DNA of 45,975 bases from an uncultured Prevotella sp. (GCA_945787895.1 CALZJQ010000007.1:1-45975), one strand, 5' to 3'; numbered from the stretch's first letter, positions 24,985 through 39,761 are shown. The notes: a model not told the origin generated them from the letters alone. Numbers and translations: made by a program.

Positions 24985-26763
24985 ATGAAATTCTTACTTT
25001 CGTGCCTCACGGCACTACTCTTGTCTATGCAGCCCCTTGAACGCCTGCATGCACAAGGATGGGAATCGCATTACGACGGAGTGATGCTGCAAGGATTCTA
25101 TTGGGATTCGTATAAGGAGACGCAGTGGAACAACCTTGAATCACAGGCTGACGAACTATCGCAATACTTCAAGCTGATATGGATTCCACAAAGCGGTTAC
25201 TGCAACTCACTGAGTAACCAGATGGGATATACAGACATCTGGTGGCTCGACCATAAAAGTGCCTTTGGCACTGAGGCGCAGTTGCGTTCCATGATTAAAA
25301 CCTTCAAGTCAAAAGGCTTGGGAACTATCGCTGATGTAGTCATCAACCATAAAAGCGGCAACCTCTCATGGACCGATTTTCCCGATGAAAAAGTCGTAGG
25401 ACAGACGACGGGAAAAAACTATACCCTGACGTGGGGAAGCGACTGCTCACCGTATATCTGCAAGACTGACGAATGCGTCAAGGCAGGTTACAAGGCTACA
25501 GGAGCGGCTGACAGCGGACAGGATTTCAACGGTTCGCGCGACCTCGACCATTCCAACGCCACAGTGCAGCAGAACATAAAGACCTATCTCGACTTCCTAC
25601 TCAACGACCTCGGCTACGCAGGCTTCCGTTACGACATGGTAAAGGGTTACGCCCCGAAATATACATCCATGTATAATCTTGCTGCCAAGCCGCAATTCTC
25701 CGTCGGAGAATGCTGGGACGGATATTCCACTGTCAGCGCATGGATTGAAGGAACAAAGGACTCCGAGGGCAATATACAGTCTGCTGCCTTCGACTTCCCG
25801 TTCCGTGACCTCCTGAAGCAGGCGATTGAAAACTCCAATTGGGCGGTACTCAGCGGAAATATGCTTGCCACCAACACCAAATATCAGCGATATGCCGTCA
25901 CGTTCGTGGATAATCATGACACGGGTTCATCAGGTAAGGACGGCGCAAACCCACTGTATAAGGACGTGGAAGCAGCCAATGCACTCATGCTCGCCATGCC
26001 GGGAACACCGTGCGTGTTCCTCACTCACTGGCTCAGCTATAAGACAACGATAAAGAAACTCATCACGCTCCGTCGCCTTCTTGGCATACACAATCAGAGT
26101 ACTATCGTCAGTCGGGGAGTATCCGGCAACGGTTATGCAGTCATGGTGCGAGGTGACAAGGGCGATGCTCTCGTAGCCATAGGTCCATCACCCTCCGTCT
26201 CTACGGCTGGATACAAGCTCGCGCTGCAAGGCACTGACTTCAGATACTACGTCAGCAGCGGCATAGACATCAGCAGTCTCGACAATATAAAGGATGAATC
26301 ACAAGCCTCACGCATCCCATCCTTCTGCACCCTTGCACCGGGAGAGAAAGCCGTCTTCTTCGAAGCTCCTGCCACGTGGACGTCCGTCATCAAGTGCTGG
26401 TGCTGGAACAACAGCACCAACTATACGGGAGGTTCATGGCCAGGCGAAGCTTGTACTTACCTCGGACTTGCAGCCAACGGAAATAAGGTCTATAAATGGA
26501 CTTACAAAGGCACTGCGAAATTTTCACCTACAGGAGTCATCTTCAGCAGTAACGGTAAGCCCCAGACGGCTGATTACCAGTATGTCAATGGCGCATATTA
26601 CGATAGCTTCGGGAAAGTCGATGTAGTGACAGGAATTGACGACGTCACGACAGTACACACCCCGGCAGATTTTCCTGCATACAGCATCACTGGACAGAGG
26701 ATAGGAAACAACTACCGAGGCATCATTATCCGTAATGGAAAGAAATATTTCTCAGGCAACTAA
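24985..26763 (+). CDS. Secreted GH13 alpha-amylase with C-terminal starch-binding module
   Basis: A 592-residue protein from the ATG at 24985; a TTG nine bases earlier is also in frame but less likely. The signal peptide ends near ERLHAQ. The GH13 barrel has GVMLQGFYWDS, IADVVINH, the nucleophile Asp217 in FRYDMVKG, the acid Glu242 in SVGECWD and Asp312 in VDNHDTG, so it should be active on starch. Residues about 460-545 (IKCWCWNNSTNYTGGSWPG, then YKWTY) look like a CBM26-type module. The tail (YSITGQRI, then RGIIIRNGKKYFSGN) resembles the short C-terminal sequence common in secreted Prevotella proteins and may be a sorting signal. It leads the starch cluster. Confidence 0.93.
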   Translation: MKFLLSCLTALLLSMQPLERLHAQGWESHYDGVMLQGFYWDSYKETQWNNLESQADELSQYFKLIWIPQSGYCNSLSNQMGYTDIWWLDHKSAFGTEAQLRSMIKTFKSKGLGTIADVVINHKSGNLSWTDFPDEKVVGQTTGKNYTLTWGSDCSPYICKTDECVKAGYKATGAADSGQDFNGSRDLDHSNATVQQNIKTYLDFLLNDLGYAGFRYDMVKGYAPKYTSMYNLAAKPQFSVGECWDGYSTVSAWIEGTKDSEGNIQSAAFDFPFRDLLKQAIENSNWAVLSGNMLATNTKYQRYAVTFVDNHDTGSSGKDGANPLYKDVEAANALMLAMPGTPCVFLTHWLSYKTTIKKLITLRRLLGIHNQSTIVSRGVSGNGYAVMVRGDKGDALVAIGPSPSVSTAGYKLALQGTDFRYYVSSGIDISSLDNIKDESQASRIPSFCTLAPGEKAVFFEAPATWTSVIKCWCWNNSTNYTGGSWPGEACTYLGLAANGNKVYKWTYKGTAKFSPTGVIFSSNGKPQTADYQYVNGAYYDSFGKVDVVTGIDDVTTVHTPADFPAYSITGQRIGNNYRGIIIRNGKKYFSGN

Positions 26764-26898
26764 CTATCATTCTGTAGAATAACACTAACCCTTTTCTCCT
26801 GTATTCCCACCCTTCTCCCATAGTTGTTCTAAGACTTGGGTGAAGAACATCCCTTTCATAAACTACAACAACCCCATAAAACCGAAATCCCATAAACC

Positions 26899-31549
<4,651 letters not shown>

Positions 31550-31559
31550 CCTTGACATA

Positions 31560-31660
31560 TTTCGTTTCTATTTTCGAGGTCAAAATGTAAGTGAGAGAGG
31601 GAGCAATGCGGGCATTGTGACCGAGCGAACTTACACTTTGAACCGAAAAGAGAACGAAAG
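31560..31660. repeat. Nested inverted-repeat element
   Basis: The outer arms (31560-31592 and 31629-31660) are about 32 bases long with only a few mismatches (TTTCGTTTCTATTTTCG against CGAAAAGAGAACGAAAG, and AATGTAAGT against ACTTACACTT). Inside is a second hairpin, CAATG-CGGG-CATTG (31604-31617). There is no open reading frame, so it is a MITE- or REP-like piece of about 100 bp. It lies between susB and the pullulanase gene. Confidence 0.8.
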
Positions 31661-31696
31661 ATGGCAAGACGTTATATCCACTCTGAGAACAAATCT

Positions 31697-31723
31697 ACGG
31701 TGGTAATTTTTAGAACCACCCGT
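31697..31723. repeat. Diverged copy of the GGTGG-hairpin repeat
   Basis: ACGGTGGTAATTTTTAGAACCACCCGT folds into a small hairpin and shares the AATT..TAGAACC pattern with the hairpin at 12367-12399. Confidence 0.6.
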
Positions 31724-31743
31724 AAATAATCTCTTTCTAAGTA

Positions 31744-33819
31744 ATGAAACAGACTATCATCACATTAATGCTATCAGCTACATTACTTTCACCGCTTTCC
31801 GACACCCACGCACAGGGGTTAAAGGAACTTCCTTTCCCTGTAGGTCCTGTCACGGAGATGACTTATTCCGCTACCGCCACCCGCCTATCTCTTTGGAGTC
31901 CTGTAGCAGAAGAGGTAAGAGTCAATCTATATAACTCAGACCTTGGGGGAAAACCTGTTGAGGTCGTACCTTTGAAAAGAGGCAATGACGGCACGTGGAG
32001 CGTTAGATTGAAAGGGGACAGAAAAGGCATTTTCTACACTTTTCAGGTGAAGACGAATGGGAAATGGCTGGAAGAGACTCCGGGTATCTTCGCAAAGACC
32101 GTCGGAACTAACGGACAGCGTGCCATGATAATGAGTCTCAGTGATACCAATCCGGAGGGTTGGGACAAGGATAAGTCGCCTGAGATGAACGGTATTACTG
32201 ACGTTGTGCTCTACGAAATGCACCATAGGGATTTCTCCGTGGATGCTTCTTCAGGGATAAAAAACAAGGGTAAGTTCCTCGCTCTCACGGAAAAGGGAAC
32301 GCAAAACCCTAAAGGTTACTCCACGGGTATAGACCATCTCAGGGAACTTGGCGTAACCCACGTCCACCTTTTGCCCTCATACGACTTTGGCAGTATCGAC
32401 GAACGTACGGGGAAAAGCGTCGGTGGAGGCGGAAGAGACCAGGTCACTTACTATAACTGGGGATACGACCCAGTCAATTATAACTGCCCTGAAGGTAGTT
32501 ATTCTACCAACCCCTCCGACCCTGCAGCAAGGATAAAGGAGTTCAAGGAGATGGTGATGGCTATGCACAAAGCAGGGCTTCGCGTCGTGATGGACGTGGT
32601 GTATAATCACGTCTTCGACCTCGCACAGAGCAATTTCCAGAGAGTAGTGCCCGATTATTTCTTCCGTTGGCAGGATGAAAGCAAGGCGGAAGCAGGTAAA
32701 TCTGTAGGAAAAATACCGGCAAATGGGTCGGGATGCGGCAACGAAACGGCTTCGGAAATGCCCATGATGCGAAAGTATATGGTCGAGAGTGTGCTCTATT
32801 GGATGAGGGAATACCACGTGGACGGTTTCCGCTTTGACCTTATGGGCATTCACGACATCGAGACAATGAACGCAATACGTGAGGCGGCACAGGCTGTTGA
32901 CCCTAATGTTGTAATCTATGGTGAGGGCTGGGCGGCTTCTGCTCCTGCCTATCCTGAAGACAAACTCGCCATGAAAGCCAATACATCACGGCTTGGTGGC
33001 ATTGCTGCCTTTGGCGATGAACTGCGTGACGGACTGCGTGGCAGTTGGAGTAACAATGATGAAGGCGCATTCCTCGTGGGCAATGCAGGAAATGAAGAGA
33101 GCGTGAAGTTTGGCATTGTCGGTGCTATTCAGCATCCGGGAGTGGATTATTCTAAGGTCAATTACAGCAAGGCTCCTTGGGCTTTGCAACCTACTCAGAT
33201 GATAAGTTACGTCTCATGTCATGATGATATGTGCGTGGCTGACCGCCTGAAAGTCACTCTTCTCACCAAGAATAAGAAGAAAAACCTGACAGACGCACAG
33301 CTGTTGCAGCAACAGACTGCCCTGATGAAACTGGCGGAGACGGTCACCTTGACTTCTCAAGGAGTGCCTTTCATCTGGTGCGGGGATGAGATAATGCGTG
33401 ACCGCAAGGGTGTACACAACTGTTATGCCTCACCTGACTCCATAAATGCTATCGACTGGAATGGGAAAACGGAGAATATTGACCTCTTTAATTATATAAA
33501 AGGTGTCATTTCCATTCGTAAGGCTCACCCGGCTTTCCGCATGGGATGTGCGGAAAGGGTAAGGGAAAACCTTGCGTTTATCCCTGTAAAGCAGAAGAAT
33601 GTCGTTGCTTTTACGCTCAATGGCTCTGCTGTAGGGGACACGTGGAATGACATTGTCGTGGTATTCAATAGCAATTTGCGCCCTGTCTCCATTCCTGTAG
33701 AACAGGGTAACTACACCATTGTCGTGGAGAATGGCAAGGTAAATCTGGAGGGAATACGCTCTGCCAGACTGAAAACTGTAAAAGTCGCTCCACAAAGTGC
33801 CACTATTATGTTCAGATAA
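31744..33819 (+). CDS. pulA: Type I pullulanase (GH13_14)
   Basis: A 691-residue protein with a signal peptide (ATLLSPLSDTHAQ, cleavage about residue 24). Residues about 30-130 form a CBM48-type domain (TRLSLWSPVAEEVRVNLY). The barrel has YNWGYDPVNYNCPEGSY, the type I pullulanase fingerprint, then Asp365 in VDGFRFDLMG (nucleophile), Glu394 in IYGEGWA (acid) and Asp494 in YVSCHDD. It cuts alpha-1,6 branches of pullulan and of starch-derived oligomers. The pairing with SusA- and SusB-like genes indicates complete debranching and hydrolysis of starch in the periplasm. The 194-bp leader holds two hairpin repeats. Confidence 0.93.
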   Translation: MKQTIITLMLSATLLSPLSDTHAQGLKELPFPVGPVTEMTYSATATRLSLWSPVAEEVRVNLYNSDLGGKPVEVVPLKRGNDGTWSVRLKGDRKGIFYTFQVKTNGKWLEETPGIFAKTVGTNGQRAMIMSLSDTNPEGWDKDKSPEMNGITDVVLYEMHHRDFSVDASSGIKNKGKFLALTEKGTQNPKGYSTGIDHLRELGVTHVHLLPSYDFGSIDERTGKSVGGGGRDQVTYYNWGYDPVNYNCPEGSYSTNPSDPAARIKEFKEMVMAMHKAGLRVVMDVVYNHVFDLAQSNFQRVVPDYFFRWQDESKAEAGKSVGKIPANGSGCGNETASEMPMMRKYMVESVLYWMREYHVDGFRFDLMGIHDIETMNAIREAAQAVDPNVVIYGEGWAASAPAYPEDKLAMKANTSRLGGIAAFGDELRDGLRGSWSNNDEGAFLVGNAGNEESVKFGIVGAIQHPGVDYSKVNYSKAPWALQPTQMISYVSCHDDMCVADRLKVTLLTKNKKKNLTDAQLLQQQTALMKLAETVTLTSQGVPFIWCGDEIMRDRKGVHNCYASPDSINAIDWNGKTENIDLFNYIKGVISIRKAHPAFRMGCAERVRENLAFIPVKQKNVVAFTLNGSAVGDTWNDIVVVFNSNLRPVSIPVEQGNYTIVVENGKVNLEGIRSARLKTVKVAPQSATIMFR

Positions 33820-33820
33820 A

Positions 33821-33987
33821 TTGTTGTTTAGTTGTTTAGTTGTTTAGTTGTTTGGTTGTTTAGTTGTTTGGTTGTTTCGTTGATGGCTTTCGGCTCAATT
33901 GCGAGGACAAACAACCACACAACTGCCAATCAAGCAACCAAACAACATAACAACTAAACAACCAAACAACTAAACAACCAAGCAACT
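33821..33987. repeat. GT/AC-arm intergenic inverted repeat, copy G
   Basis: The left arm has at least six TTGTTTAG or TTGTTTGG units; the right arm is CAACCACACAACTGCC, then CAACCAAACAACATAAC and more, ending at the base before the susA-like ATG. The spacer (GATGGCTTTCGGCTCAATTGCGAGG) resembles that of copy F. Confidence 0.88.
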
Positions 33988-35952
33988 ATGAAAGGAAAAC
34001 TTACTACGGCGATAGCCGTTCTCACCGCCATGACTGGCTTTGCTAAGGCTCCGCAGGTGAATGTCACGAAGATAGAACCGCAGGACTGGTTCGTGGGAAT
34101 GAAGAACAAGCAACTGCAACTCATGGTTTCCGGACAGGGAATCTCGCAGGCTGACGTGAAGATTGACTATCCCGGAGTCACCATTGACTCCCTTGTCAAG
34201 CTCGATTCGCCAAACTATCTCTTTGTCTATCTCACCCTCAAGGATGCAAAGGCGGGCACAATGCCCGTGACTTTTTCTATCGGGAAGAAAAAGAAAGTGG
34301 TGAATTATCAGTTGAAAAGCCGTGAGATGAGGGGTGAGGAACGCTATGGCTTTACCAAGGCTGACGTGCTTTACATGCTCATGCCTGACCGTTTCGCACA
34401 GGGACATACGGATAATTCCAAGGTGAAAATGAAGACGCAGTATGCCGTCAATCGCATGGAGCCGTCGTTACGTCATGGCGGTGACCTTGAGGGAATACGC
34501 CAGCATCTTGACTATTTCAAGGATCTTGGCGTGACGGCTCTGTGGTTTACGCCTGTGTTGGAGAACGATTCGCCTGACAATAACGGGCAAAGCACATACC
34601 ATGGATATGCCACTACGGACTATTACAGGGTGGATCCGCGTTTCGGAACCAACGAGGAATACAAGCGACTCATTGATGAAGCTCATGCGAAAGGATTGAA
34701 GGTGGTGATGGATATGATATTCAATCACTGCGGAATGGAGCACCCTTGGCTCAGTGACTTGCCCTCAAAGGACTGGCTTAACTCTCCCGACTGGCTGTTT
34801 GCTCCAAGAACTTCTGCCACAAAGACTGCCGAAGGACAATCTACTACCTACAATGGAGGGCTCAACGAACTCTACAAGCAGACCAGTTATAAGCTGACAC
34901 CGACCGTTGATCCCTACGCTTCCAATCACGATTTGTCAGAGACTGTAGATGGTTGGTTCGTGCCTTCGATGCCTGATCTCAACCAGAGAAACCCTCATGT
35001 CATGACCTATCTCATACAGAACTCGAAGTGGTGGATAGAGACTGTTGGCATAGATGGTATCAGAATGGATACTTATCCATACGCTGATGCCGTGGGTATG
35101 GCAGCATGGATGAAAGAGATAAACGAGGAATATCCTAACTATAACGTTGTAGGAGAGTCGTGGGTGACGGAGCCTGCCTTTACTGCCGCACTGCAAAAGG
35201 ACTCGAAAACCACTCCTACACCAAGGGGATATAAGGGTAAAGAGCCGTTTAACACTCACCTGAAAACCGTGATGGACTTCTCTTTCTTCGACCGTATCAA
35301 TCAGGCAAAGAATGAGGAAACGGATGATTGGTGGAACGGAATGAACAGAATTTACAATGCTTTCGTGTATGATTATCTTTATCCTAACCCCTCAAGCGTT
35401 ATGGCTTTCATTGAGAATCACGACACGGACAGATTCCTTGGTAATGGAAAAGACACTGACAAACTGAAGCAGGCTCTTGCTCTTCTGCTTACAATAAACC
35501 GCATTCCGCAGCTTTATTATGGCACGGAAATATTGATGAATGGCACAAAGCAAGTCACTGACGGGCATGTACGAGCTGATTTCCCTGGAGGATTTCCTGG
35601 AGATTTGCGCAATGCCTTTACGCAAGAGGGGCGCACTGCCGAGGAGAATGCCATGTATAACTGGCTGCGCACACTGCTTCATTGGCGTCAGAAGAGTGAC
35701 GTAATCATCAAAGGTCAGCAGAAACATTATTGTCCGCAGTCGGGTGTTTACGTCATGTCGCATGAATATCGTGGTAAACACGTGATGCTTATACTCAACG
35801 GAACGTCAGAGCAAGCTACGTTCAAGGCTGATATTTATAAGGAAGATATTCCCGATGGTGCTATAGCACGCGATGTTATTACAGGAAAGACTATTGCAAT
35901 ATCCAAGGATTTTGACCTCAATCCTCGTGCTACAGTCCTTGTAGAATATTGA
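33988..35952 (+). CDS. susA: SusA-like periplasmic neopullulanase/alpha-amylase (GH13)
   Basis: A 654-residue protein with an N-terminal signal peptide (AVLTAMTGFAKA). Residues about 25-120 form a beta-domain as in SusA-type enzymes. The barrel starts with VLYMLMPDRFAQG, the usual GH13 neopullulanase opening, and has VVMDMIFNHCG, Asp361 in GIRMDTYPYAD (nucleophile), Glu390 in VVGESWV (acid) and Asp479 in ENHDTDRFLG. It breaks starch oligomers in the periplasm. It is the last gene of the plus-strand starch cluster; its AC-rich leader belongs to repeat copy G, and copy H follows the stop. No susC/D/E/F/R gene is near it in this window. Confidence 0.93.
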   Translation: MKGKLTTAIAVLTAMTGFAKAPQVNVTKIEPQDWFVGMKNKQLQLMVSGQGISQADVKIDYPGVTIDSLVKLDSPNYLFVYLTLKDAKAGTMPVTFSIGKKKKVVNYQLKSREMRGEERYGFTKADVLYMLMPDRFAQGHTDNSKVKMKTQYAVNRMEPSLRHGGDLEGIRQHLDYFKDLGVTALWFTPVLENDSPDNNGQSTYHGYATTDYYRVDPRFGTNEEYKRLIDEAHAKGLKVVMDMIFNHCGMEHPWLSDLPSKDWLNSPDWLFAPRTSATKTAEGQSTTYNGGLNELYKQTSYKLTPTVDPYASNHDLSETVDGWFVPSMPDLNQRNPHVMTYLIQNSKWWIETVGIDGIRMDTYPYADAVGMAAWMKEINEEYPNYNVVGESWVTEPAFTAALQKDSKTTPTPRGYKGKEPFNTHLKTVMDFSFFDRINQAKNEETDDWWNGMNRIYNAFVYDYLYPNPSSVMAFIENHDTDRFLGNGKDTDKLKQALALLLTINRIPQLYYGTEILMNGTKQVTDGHVRADFPGGFPGDLRNAFTQEGRTAEENAMYNWLRTLLHWRQKSDVIIKGQQKHYCPQSGVYVMSHEYRGKHVMLILNGTSEQATFKADIYKEDIPDGAIARDVITGKTIAISKDFDLNPRATVLVEY

Positions 35953-36052
35953 TTTTGTTGTTTGGTTGTTTTGTTGTTTTGTTGTTTGGTAGTGAAATAA
36001 TCGAATACTATCAACAAAACAACAAAACAACCAAACAACAAAACCACCAACC
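35953..36052. repeat. GT/AC-arm intergenic inverted repeat, copy H
   Basis: TTTTGTTGTTTGGTTGTTTTG on the left and its complement CAAAACAACCAAACAACAAAA on the right flank a 25-base AT-rich spacer. It is between the converging susA-like and symporter genes and may also stop transcription from both sides. Confidence 0.85.
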
Positions 36053-36062
36053 CCCACACTCG

Positions 36063-37745
36063 CTATTTTGTTGCCTGAACGACATTCATAACATAGTCAC
36101 CCAATTTCTCGCACTCTGAGATGAAATCTACATAGAATACTCCGAGTTGGTAACTATATCGTCCAGAATTGACATCGTTTAGGTTCTGGTTCTTGAGTTG
36201 TGTGCGGTAATTGTTGAGTTCGTTCTCAATATTGATTGACTTGGTAATGTCTGATTTCGAAGAAGAAGGTATGTTAGAGACAATCATGTCAATGCGTTTC
36301 ATCATCTCATTCAGGCTACTATTGACGAGTTGTAGCATTACAAACATGTGTTGTATCTGCTCCTCGGTGAATGTTTCCTTGCAGTGCATACGATAACGAT
36401 TAATGGTTCGTGCGAGGTTATATACAGAATCGCCAATTGACTCGAGCTCTGAAATCTGTCGAAGCATCATTTGTATCTCTGTCTTGGATGCGAGTGAAAG
36501 CCTTCCTTCGCTGACCATATTCAGATAAGAGGCTATTTCTACCTCCATGTTATCAGTAATCTGCTCGTATTTTTCTATTCGTGAAAATAGTTTGTTGAAT
36601 GCTACTTCATCGTTTAACTGGAGCAATTCTCCTATGAAACCAAACATTTTGTTGCATCGCTCTGCAAAGTTGTGAATCTCTTTCTGTGCCTCCACGATGC
36701 TAAGTTCTGCGGTAGAGAGGAGACCACCAGAGATAAACTTGAGCCTGTAGTCCTCATCTTGTTCCTTCATAGGGAGCACACGGCATACCAACTGCTCTAT
36801 CTGCTTGACGAATCCGATAAGCAATAGGGTGTTGATGATATTAAAGGCTGTATGGAAAGCTGATAGTTTGAACAGGTCGTTGCCTCCTCCGAGGAATGCA
36901 TCGGTGAACCAACTTACTGCGTTGCAGGCGGGATAGAATATGATAAGCACCACTACTACACCGAAAACATTGAAGAACATGTGGGCTAAAGCTGCTCTGC
37001 GTGCCTGGGTATTGGCTGTCAGCGAAGCCATGAACGCCGTTATCGTAGTTCCTATGTTTTGTCCCATGGCAAGGGCTGCTGCCTGTTCGAAGCCGAACCC
37101 TGGGATGTTCATGCCAAAGAGCATCAATGTAATAGCCATTGTAGCGGCAGAAGCCTGAACAATCATTGTCACTATTGCACCTACGAAGACAAAGAGAAGG
37201 ATGGTAAAGAATGAGTCTTGTTCTACGTGTGACAACATTCCTGCTACCATATCGCCGATATTCATCGCCGTTGCAGCTTCTTGTAGGAAAGCAAGTCCCA
37301 TGAAAAGGAATGAGAAGCCGAAGACAAACTCACCAACACTCTTTCTGCTTGATTTGTTGCTGAATAACAAGGGCATGCCAATTGCAAGCAAAGGGATGGC
37401 AAATGCAGAGATATTGACTTTGAATCCTACAGCAGAGATTATCCAAGCTGTCACCGTTGTTCCGATGTTGGCACCCATGATGACACCGATGGACTGTCCG
37501 AGAGTCATCAGACCAGCGTTTACGAAACTTACTACCATGACGGTAGTGGCTGATGATGACTGAATGAGAGCTGTGATAAGAATACCTGTCAGCACGCCCA
37601 TCACGCGGTTTTTGGTCATTGCTGCAAGTATGCTGCGCAGCCTATCACCTGCAAACTTTTCAAGTCCTTCCGACATTGTCTTCATTCCGAAGAGGAAAAG
37701 AGCCAGAGAACCGATGAGGGAAAAGATGTTGATTATTAGTTCCAT
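36063..37745 (-). CDS. Na/phosphate cotransporter-like protein (NptA type, PF02690 + PhoU-like tail)
   Basis: A 560-residue protein. The membrane half (about 1-310) has two inverted QSS/QAS repeats: QSSSATTVMVVSFVNAG with GANIGTTVTAW (about 62-103), and QASAATMAITLMLFG with GQNIGTTITAF (about 200-240). These are the signature of the Na/Pi cotransporter family. Residues about 340-560 are a PhoU-like helical domain (VEAQKEIHNFAERCNKMFG, LESIGDSVYNLART). The family imports phosphate with sodium, but other anions cannot be excluded. It is downstream of ettA, with repeat copy I between them. The ATG at 37745 gives MELIINIFSLIGSLALFLFGMKTM, typical of the family. Confidence 0.93.
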   Translation of the reverse strand: MELIINIFSLIGSLALFLFGMKTMSEGLEKFAGDRLRSILAAMTKNRVMGVLTGILITALIQSSSATTVMVVSFVNAGLMTLGQSIGVIMGANIGTTVTAWIISAVGFKVNISAFAIPLLAIGMPLLFSNKSSRKSVGEFVFGFSFLFMGLAFLQEAATAMNIGDMVAGMLSHVEQDSFFTILLFVFVGAIVTMIVQASAATMAITLMLFGMNIPGFGFEQAAALAMGQNIGTTITAFMASLTANTQARRAALAHMFFNVFGVVVVLIIFYPACNAVSWFTDAFLGGGNDLFKLSAFHTAFNIINTLLLIGFVKQIEQLVCRVLPMKEQDEDYRLKFISGGLLSTAELSIVEAQKEIHNFAERCNKMFGFIGELLQLNDEVAFNKLFSRIEKYEQITDNMEVEIASYLNMVSEGRLSLASKTEIQMMLRQISELESIGDSVYNLARTINRYRMHCKETFTEEQIQHMFVMLQLVNSSLNEMMKRIDMIVSNIPSSSKSDITKSINIENELNNYRTQLKNQNLNDVNSGRYSYQLGVFYVDFISECEKLGDYVMNVVQATK

Positions 37746-37748
37746 TAA

Positions 37749-37909
37749 TTGTCTTGTTGTTTGGTTGTCTTGTTGTTTGGTTGTTTGGTTGTTTTGTTGT
37801 CTTGTTGTTTTGTTGTTTTGTTGTTTGGTTATTTCGTTGGTTGTCTTCGCAGGAGAGAAAAACTGTCAACAAAACCGCAAAACAACAAAACCGCAAAACA
37901 ACAAAACCG
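37749..37909. repeat. GT/AC-arm intergenic inverted repeat, copy I
   Basis: The left arm is a long run of TTGTTTGG and TTGTTTTG units; the right arm is CAAAACCGCAAAACAAC units ending at the ettA stop. The spacer includes GGTTGTCTTCGCAGGAG. It fills the gap between the ettA and symporter genes. Confidence 0.88.
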
Positions 37910-39604
37910 CTAATCAACTAATTTTCTATAGCGGGGACGTTTTATCTCGTCAGTTCCGAGACGCATTGCCTTATTTATCTCATAGTCAGTGTATGAGCCT
38001 TCGAAGAAGAAAACGTTGCCATCGCCTTCAAATGCAAGTATATGGGTGCAGATACGGTCAAGGAACCATCGGTCGTGGCTAATAACGACGGCACAGCCTG
38101 CAAACTGCTCCAATCCTTCCTCCAAAGCACGAAGTGTGTTGACGTCAATATCGTTCGTTGGCTCGTCAAGGAGAAGCACGTTACCCTCTTCTTTCAATGC
38201 CATTGCGAGGTGGAGACGATTGCGTTCACCGCCTGATAGCACTCCACATTTCTTCTCTTGGTCGGCACCGGAGAAATTGAAACGTGAGAGATATGCACGT
38301 ACATTGACATCCCTGCCACCCATTCGGATGAGTTCGTTGCCACCGCTTACCACGTCATAGACGCTCTTTTCTGGCAGTATATCCTTGTGTTGCTGATCTA
38401 CATACGCCATTTTTACCGTTTCTCCACGCTCGAAGGTGCCGGCATCTGCTGTCTCCAGCCCCATGATGATGCGGAAAAGAGTAGTCTTTCCGGCCCCATT
38501 AGGACCAATGATACCTACGATACCATTAGGTGGAAGCATGAAGTTGAGGTTCTTAAAGAGTACTTTGTCACCGAAGGATTTGCATACATCGTGTGCCTCC
38601 AGCACCTTGTTGCCCAGTCGCGGACCGTTAGGAATAAAGATTTCGAGTTTCTCTTCCCGCTCTTTCTGTTCCTGATTGAGCATGGCATCGTATGCATTAA
38701 GACGTGCTTTGCCTTTAGCCTGACGTGCTTTTGGAGCCATACGCACCCATTCCAGCTCACGTTCCAGAGTCTTACGTCGCTTACTTGCCACCTTTTCTTC
38801 CTGCTCCATGCGCTTTGTCTTTTGTTCAAGCCATGAAGAATAGTTGCCTTTCCATGGGATGCCTTCGCCGCGGTCGAGTTCCAATATCCATTCGCTTACA
38901 TCATCAAGGAAATAGCGGTCGTGTGTGACAGCGATGACAGTGCCTTCATATTGTTGCAGATGTTGTTCGAGCCAGTCGATAGATTCTGCATCAAGATGGT
39001 TGGTAGGCTCGTCAAGCAAGAGTACGTCAGGCTTTTGCAGCAGCAGACGACACAGAGCTACCCGGCGGCGTTCACCTCCGGAAAGCGTATCTACTTTCCA
39101 GTCGCCGGGAGGACAGTGCAGCGCATCCATCGCACGGTCGAGCTTAGAGTCGATGTTCCAGGCATCAGTTGCGTCAATGATGTCCTGCACTTCGCCTTGA
39201 CGTTGGAAGAGCTTATCCATCTTATCTGGGTCTTCGTAGTATTCAGGAAGTCCGAATTTTTCGTTTATCTCATTATATTCATTTATGGCATCATAGATGT
39301 GTTGCACTCCTTCCATTACATTTTCCTTGACAGTCTTGTCGGGATTGAGCTTTGGATCTTGTTCCAAATAGCCTACTGTATAGCCAGGACTCCATATTAC
39401 TTCTCCCTGAAACTTATCGTCAAGCCCTGCGATAATCTTCATGAGTGTTGACTTTCCGGCACCATTGAGACCTATGATGCCTATCTTTGCTCCGTAGAAG
39501 AAACTGAGGTAGATGTTTTTCAATACCTGTTTCTGATTTTGTGGGATGGTCTTGGACACTCCCACCATGGAAAAAATGATTTTCTTGTCGTCTGTTGTTG
39601 CCAT
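37910..39604 (-). CDS. ettA: Energy-dependent translational throttle protein EttA (ABC-F)
   Basis: A 564-residue soluble ABC-F protein with two ATPase domains: Walker A GLNGAGKST and GPNGAGKT, signatures LSGGERRRVALCRL and LSGGERNRLHLAM, Walker B VLLLDEPTNHLD and VLLLDEPTNDID. There are no membrane segments. The arm and linker region contains MAPKARQAKGKARLNAYD. The match to EttA is strong along its length. EttA binds the ribosomal E site and couples translation initiation to ATP level. The ATG at 39604 is standard. The C-terminal codons reach into the edge of the AC arm of repeat copy I. The leader (39605-39740) has only a poor version of the GT/AC repeat. Confidence 0.95.
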   Translation of the reverse strand: MATTDDKKIIFSMVGVSKTIPQNQKQVLKNIYLSFFYGAKIGIIGLNGAGKSTLMKIIAGLDDKFQGEVIWSPGYTVGYLEQDPKLNPDKTVKENVMEGVQHIYDAINEYNEINEKFGLPEYYEDPDKMDKLFQRQGEVQDIIDATDAWNIDSKLDRAMDALHCPPGDWKVDTLSGGERRRVALCRLLLQKPDVLLLDEPTNHLDAESIDWLEQHLQQYEGTVIAVTHDRYFLDDVSEWILELDRGEGIPWKGNYSSWLEQKTKRMEQEEKVASKRRKTLERELEWVRMAPKARQAKGKARLNAYDAMLNQEQKEREEKLEIFIPNGPRLGNKVLEAHDVCKSFGDKVLFKNLNFMLPPNGIVGIIGPNGAGKTTLFRIIMGLETADAGTFERGETVKMAYVDQQHKDILPEKSVYDVVSGGNELIRMGGRDVNVRAYLSRFNFSGADQEKKCGVLSGGERNRLHLAMALKEEGNVLLLDEPTNDIDVNTLRALEEGLEQFAGCAVVISHDRWFLDRICTHILAFEGDGNVFFFEGSYTDYEINKAMRLGTDEIKRPRYRKLVD

Positions 39605-39761
39605 GTGCTGTTTTTTTTTGTCGGTCGTTGGTTATAGGTGTTTTATTGTTGATTTGTAATGCGGTGCAGACCGATACTTTTCGATAAGCAAGACTATACT
39701 CACCGACATGAAATGACTGCAACCGAAGACCAAAAACTAAAAACTATTTTATTTTTCTCTG

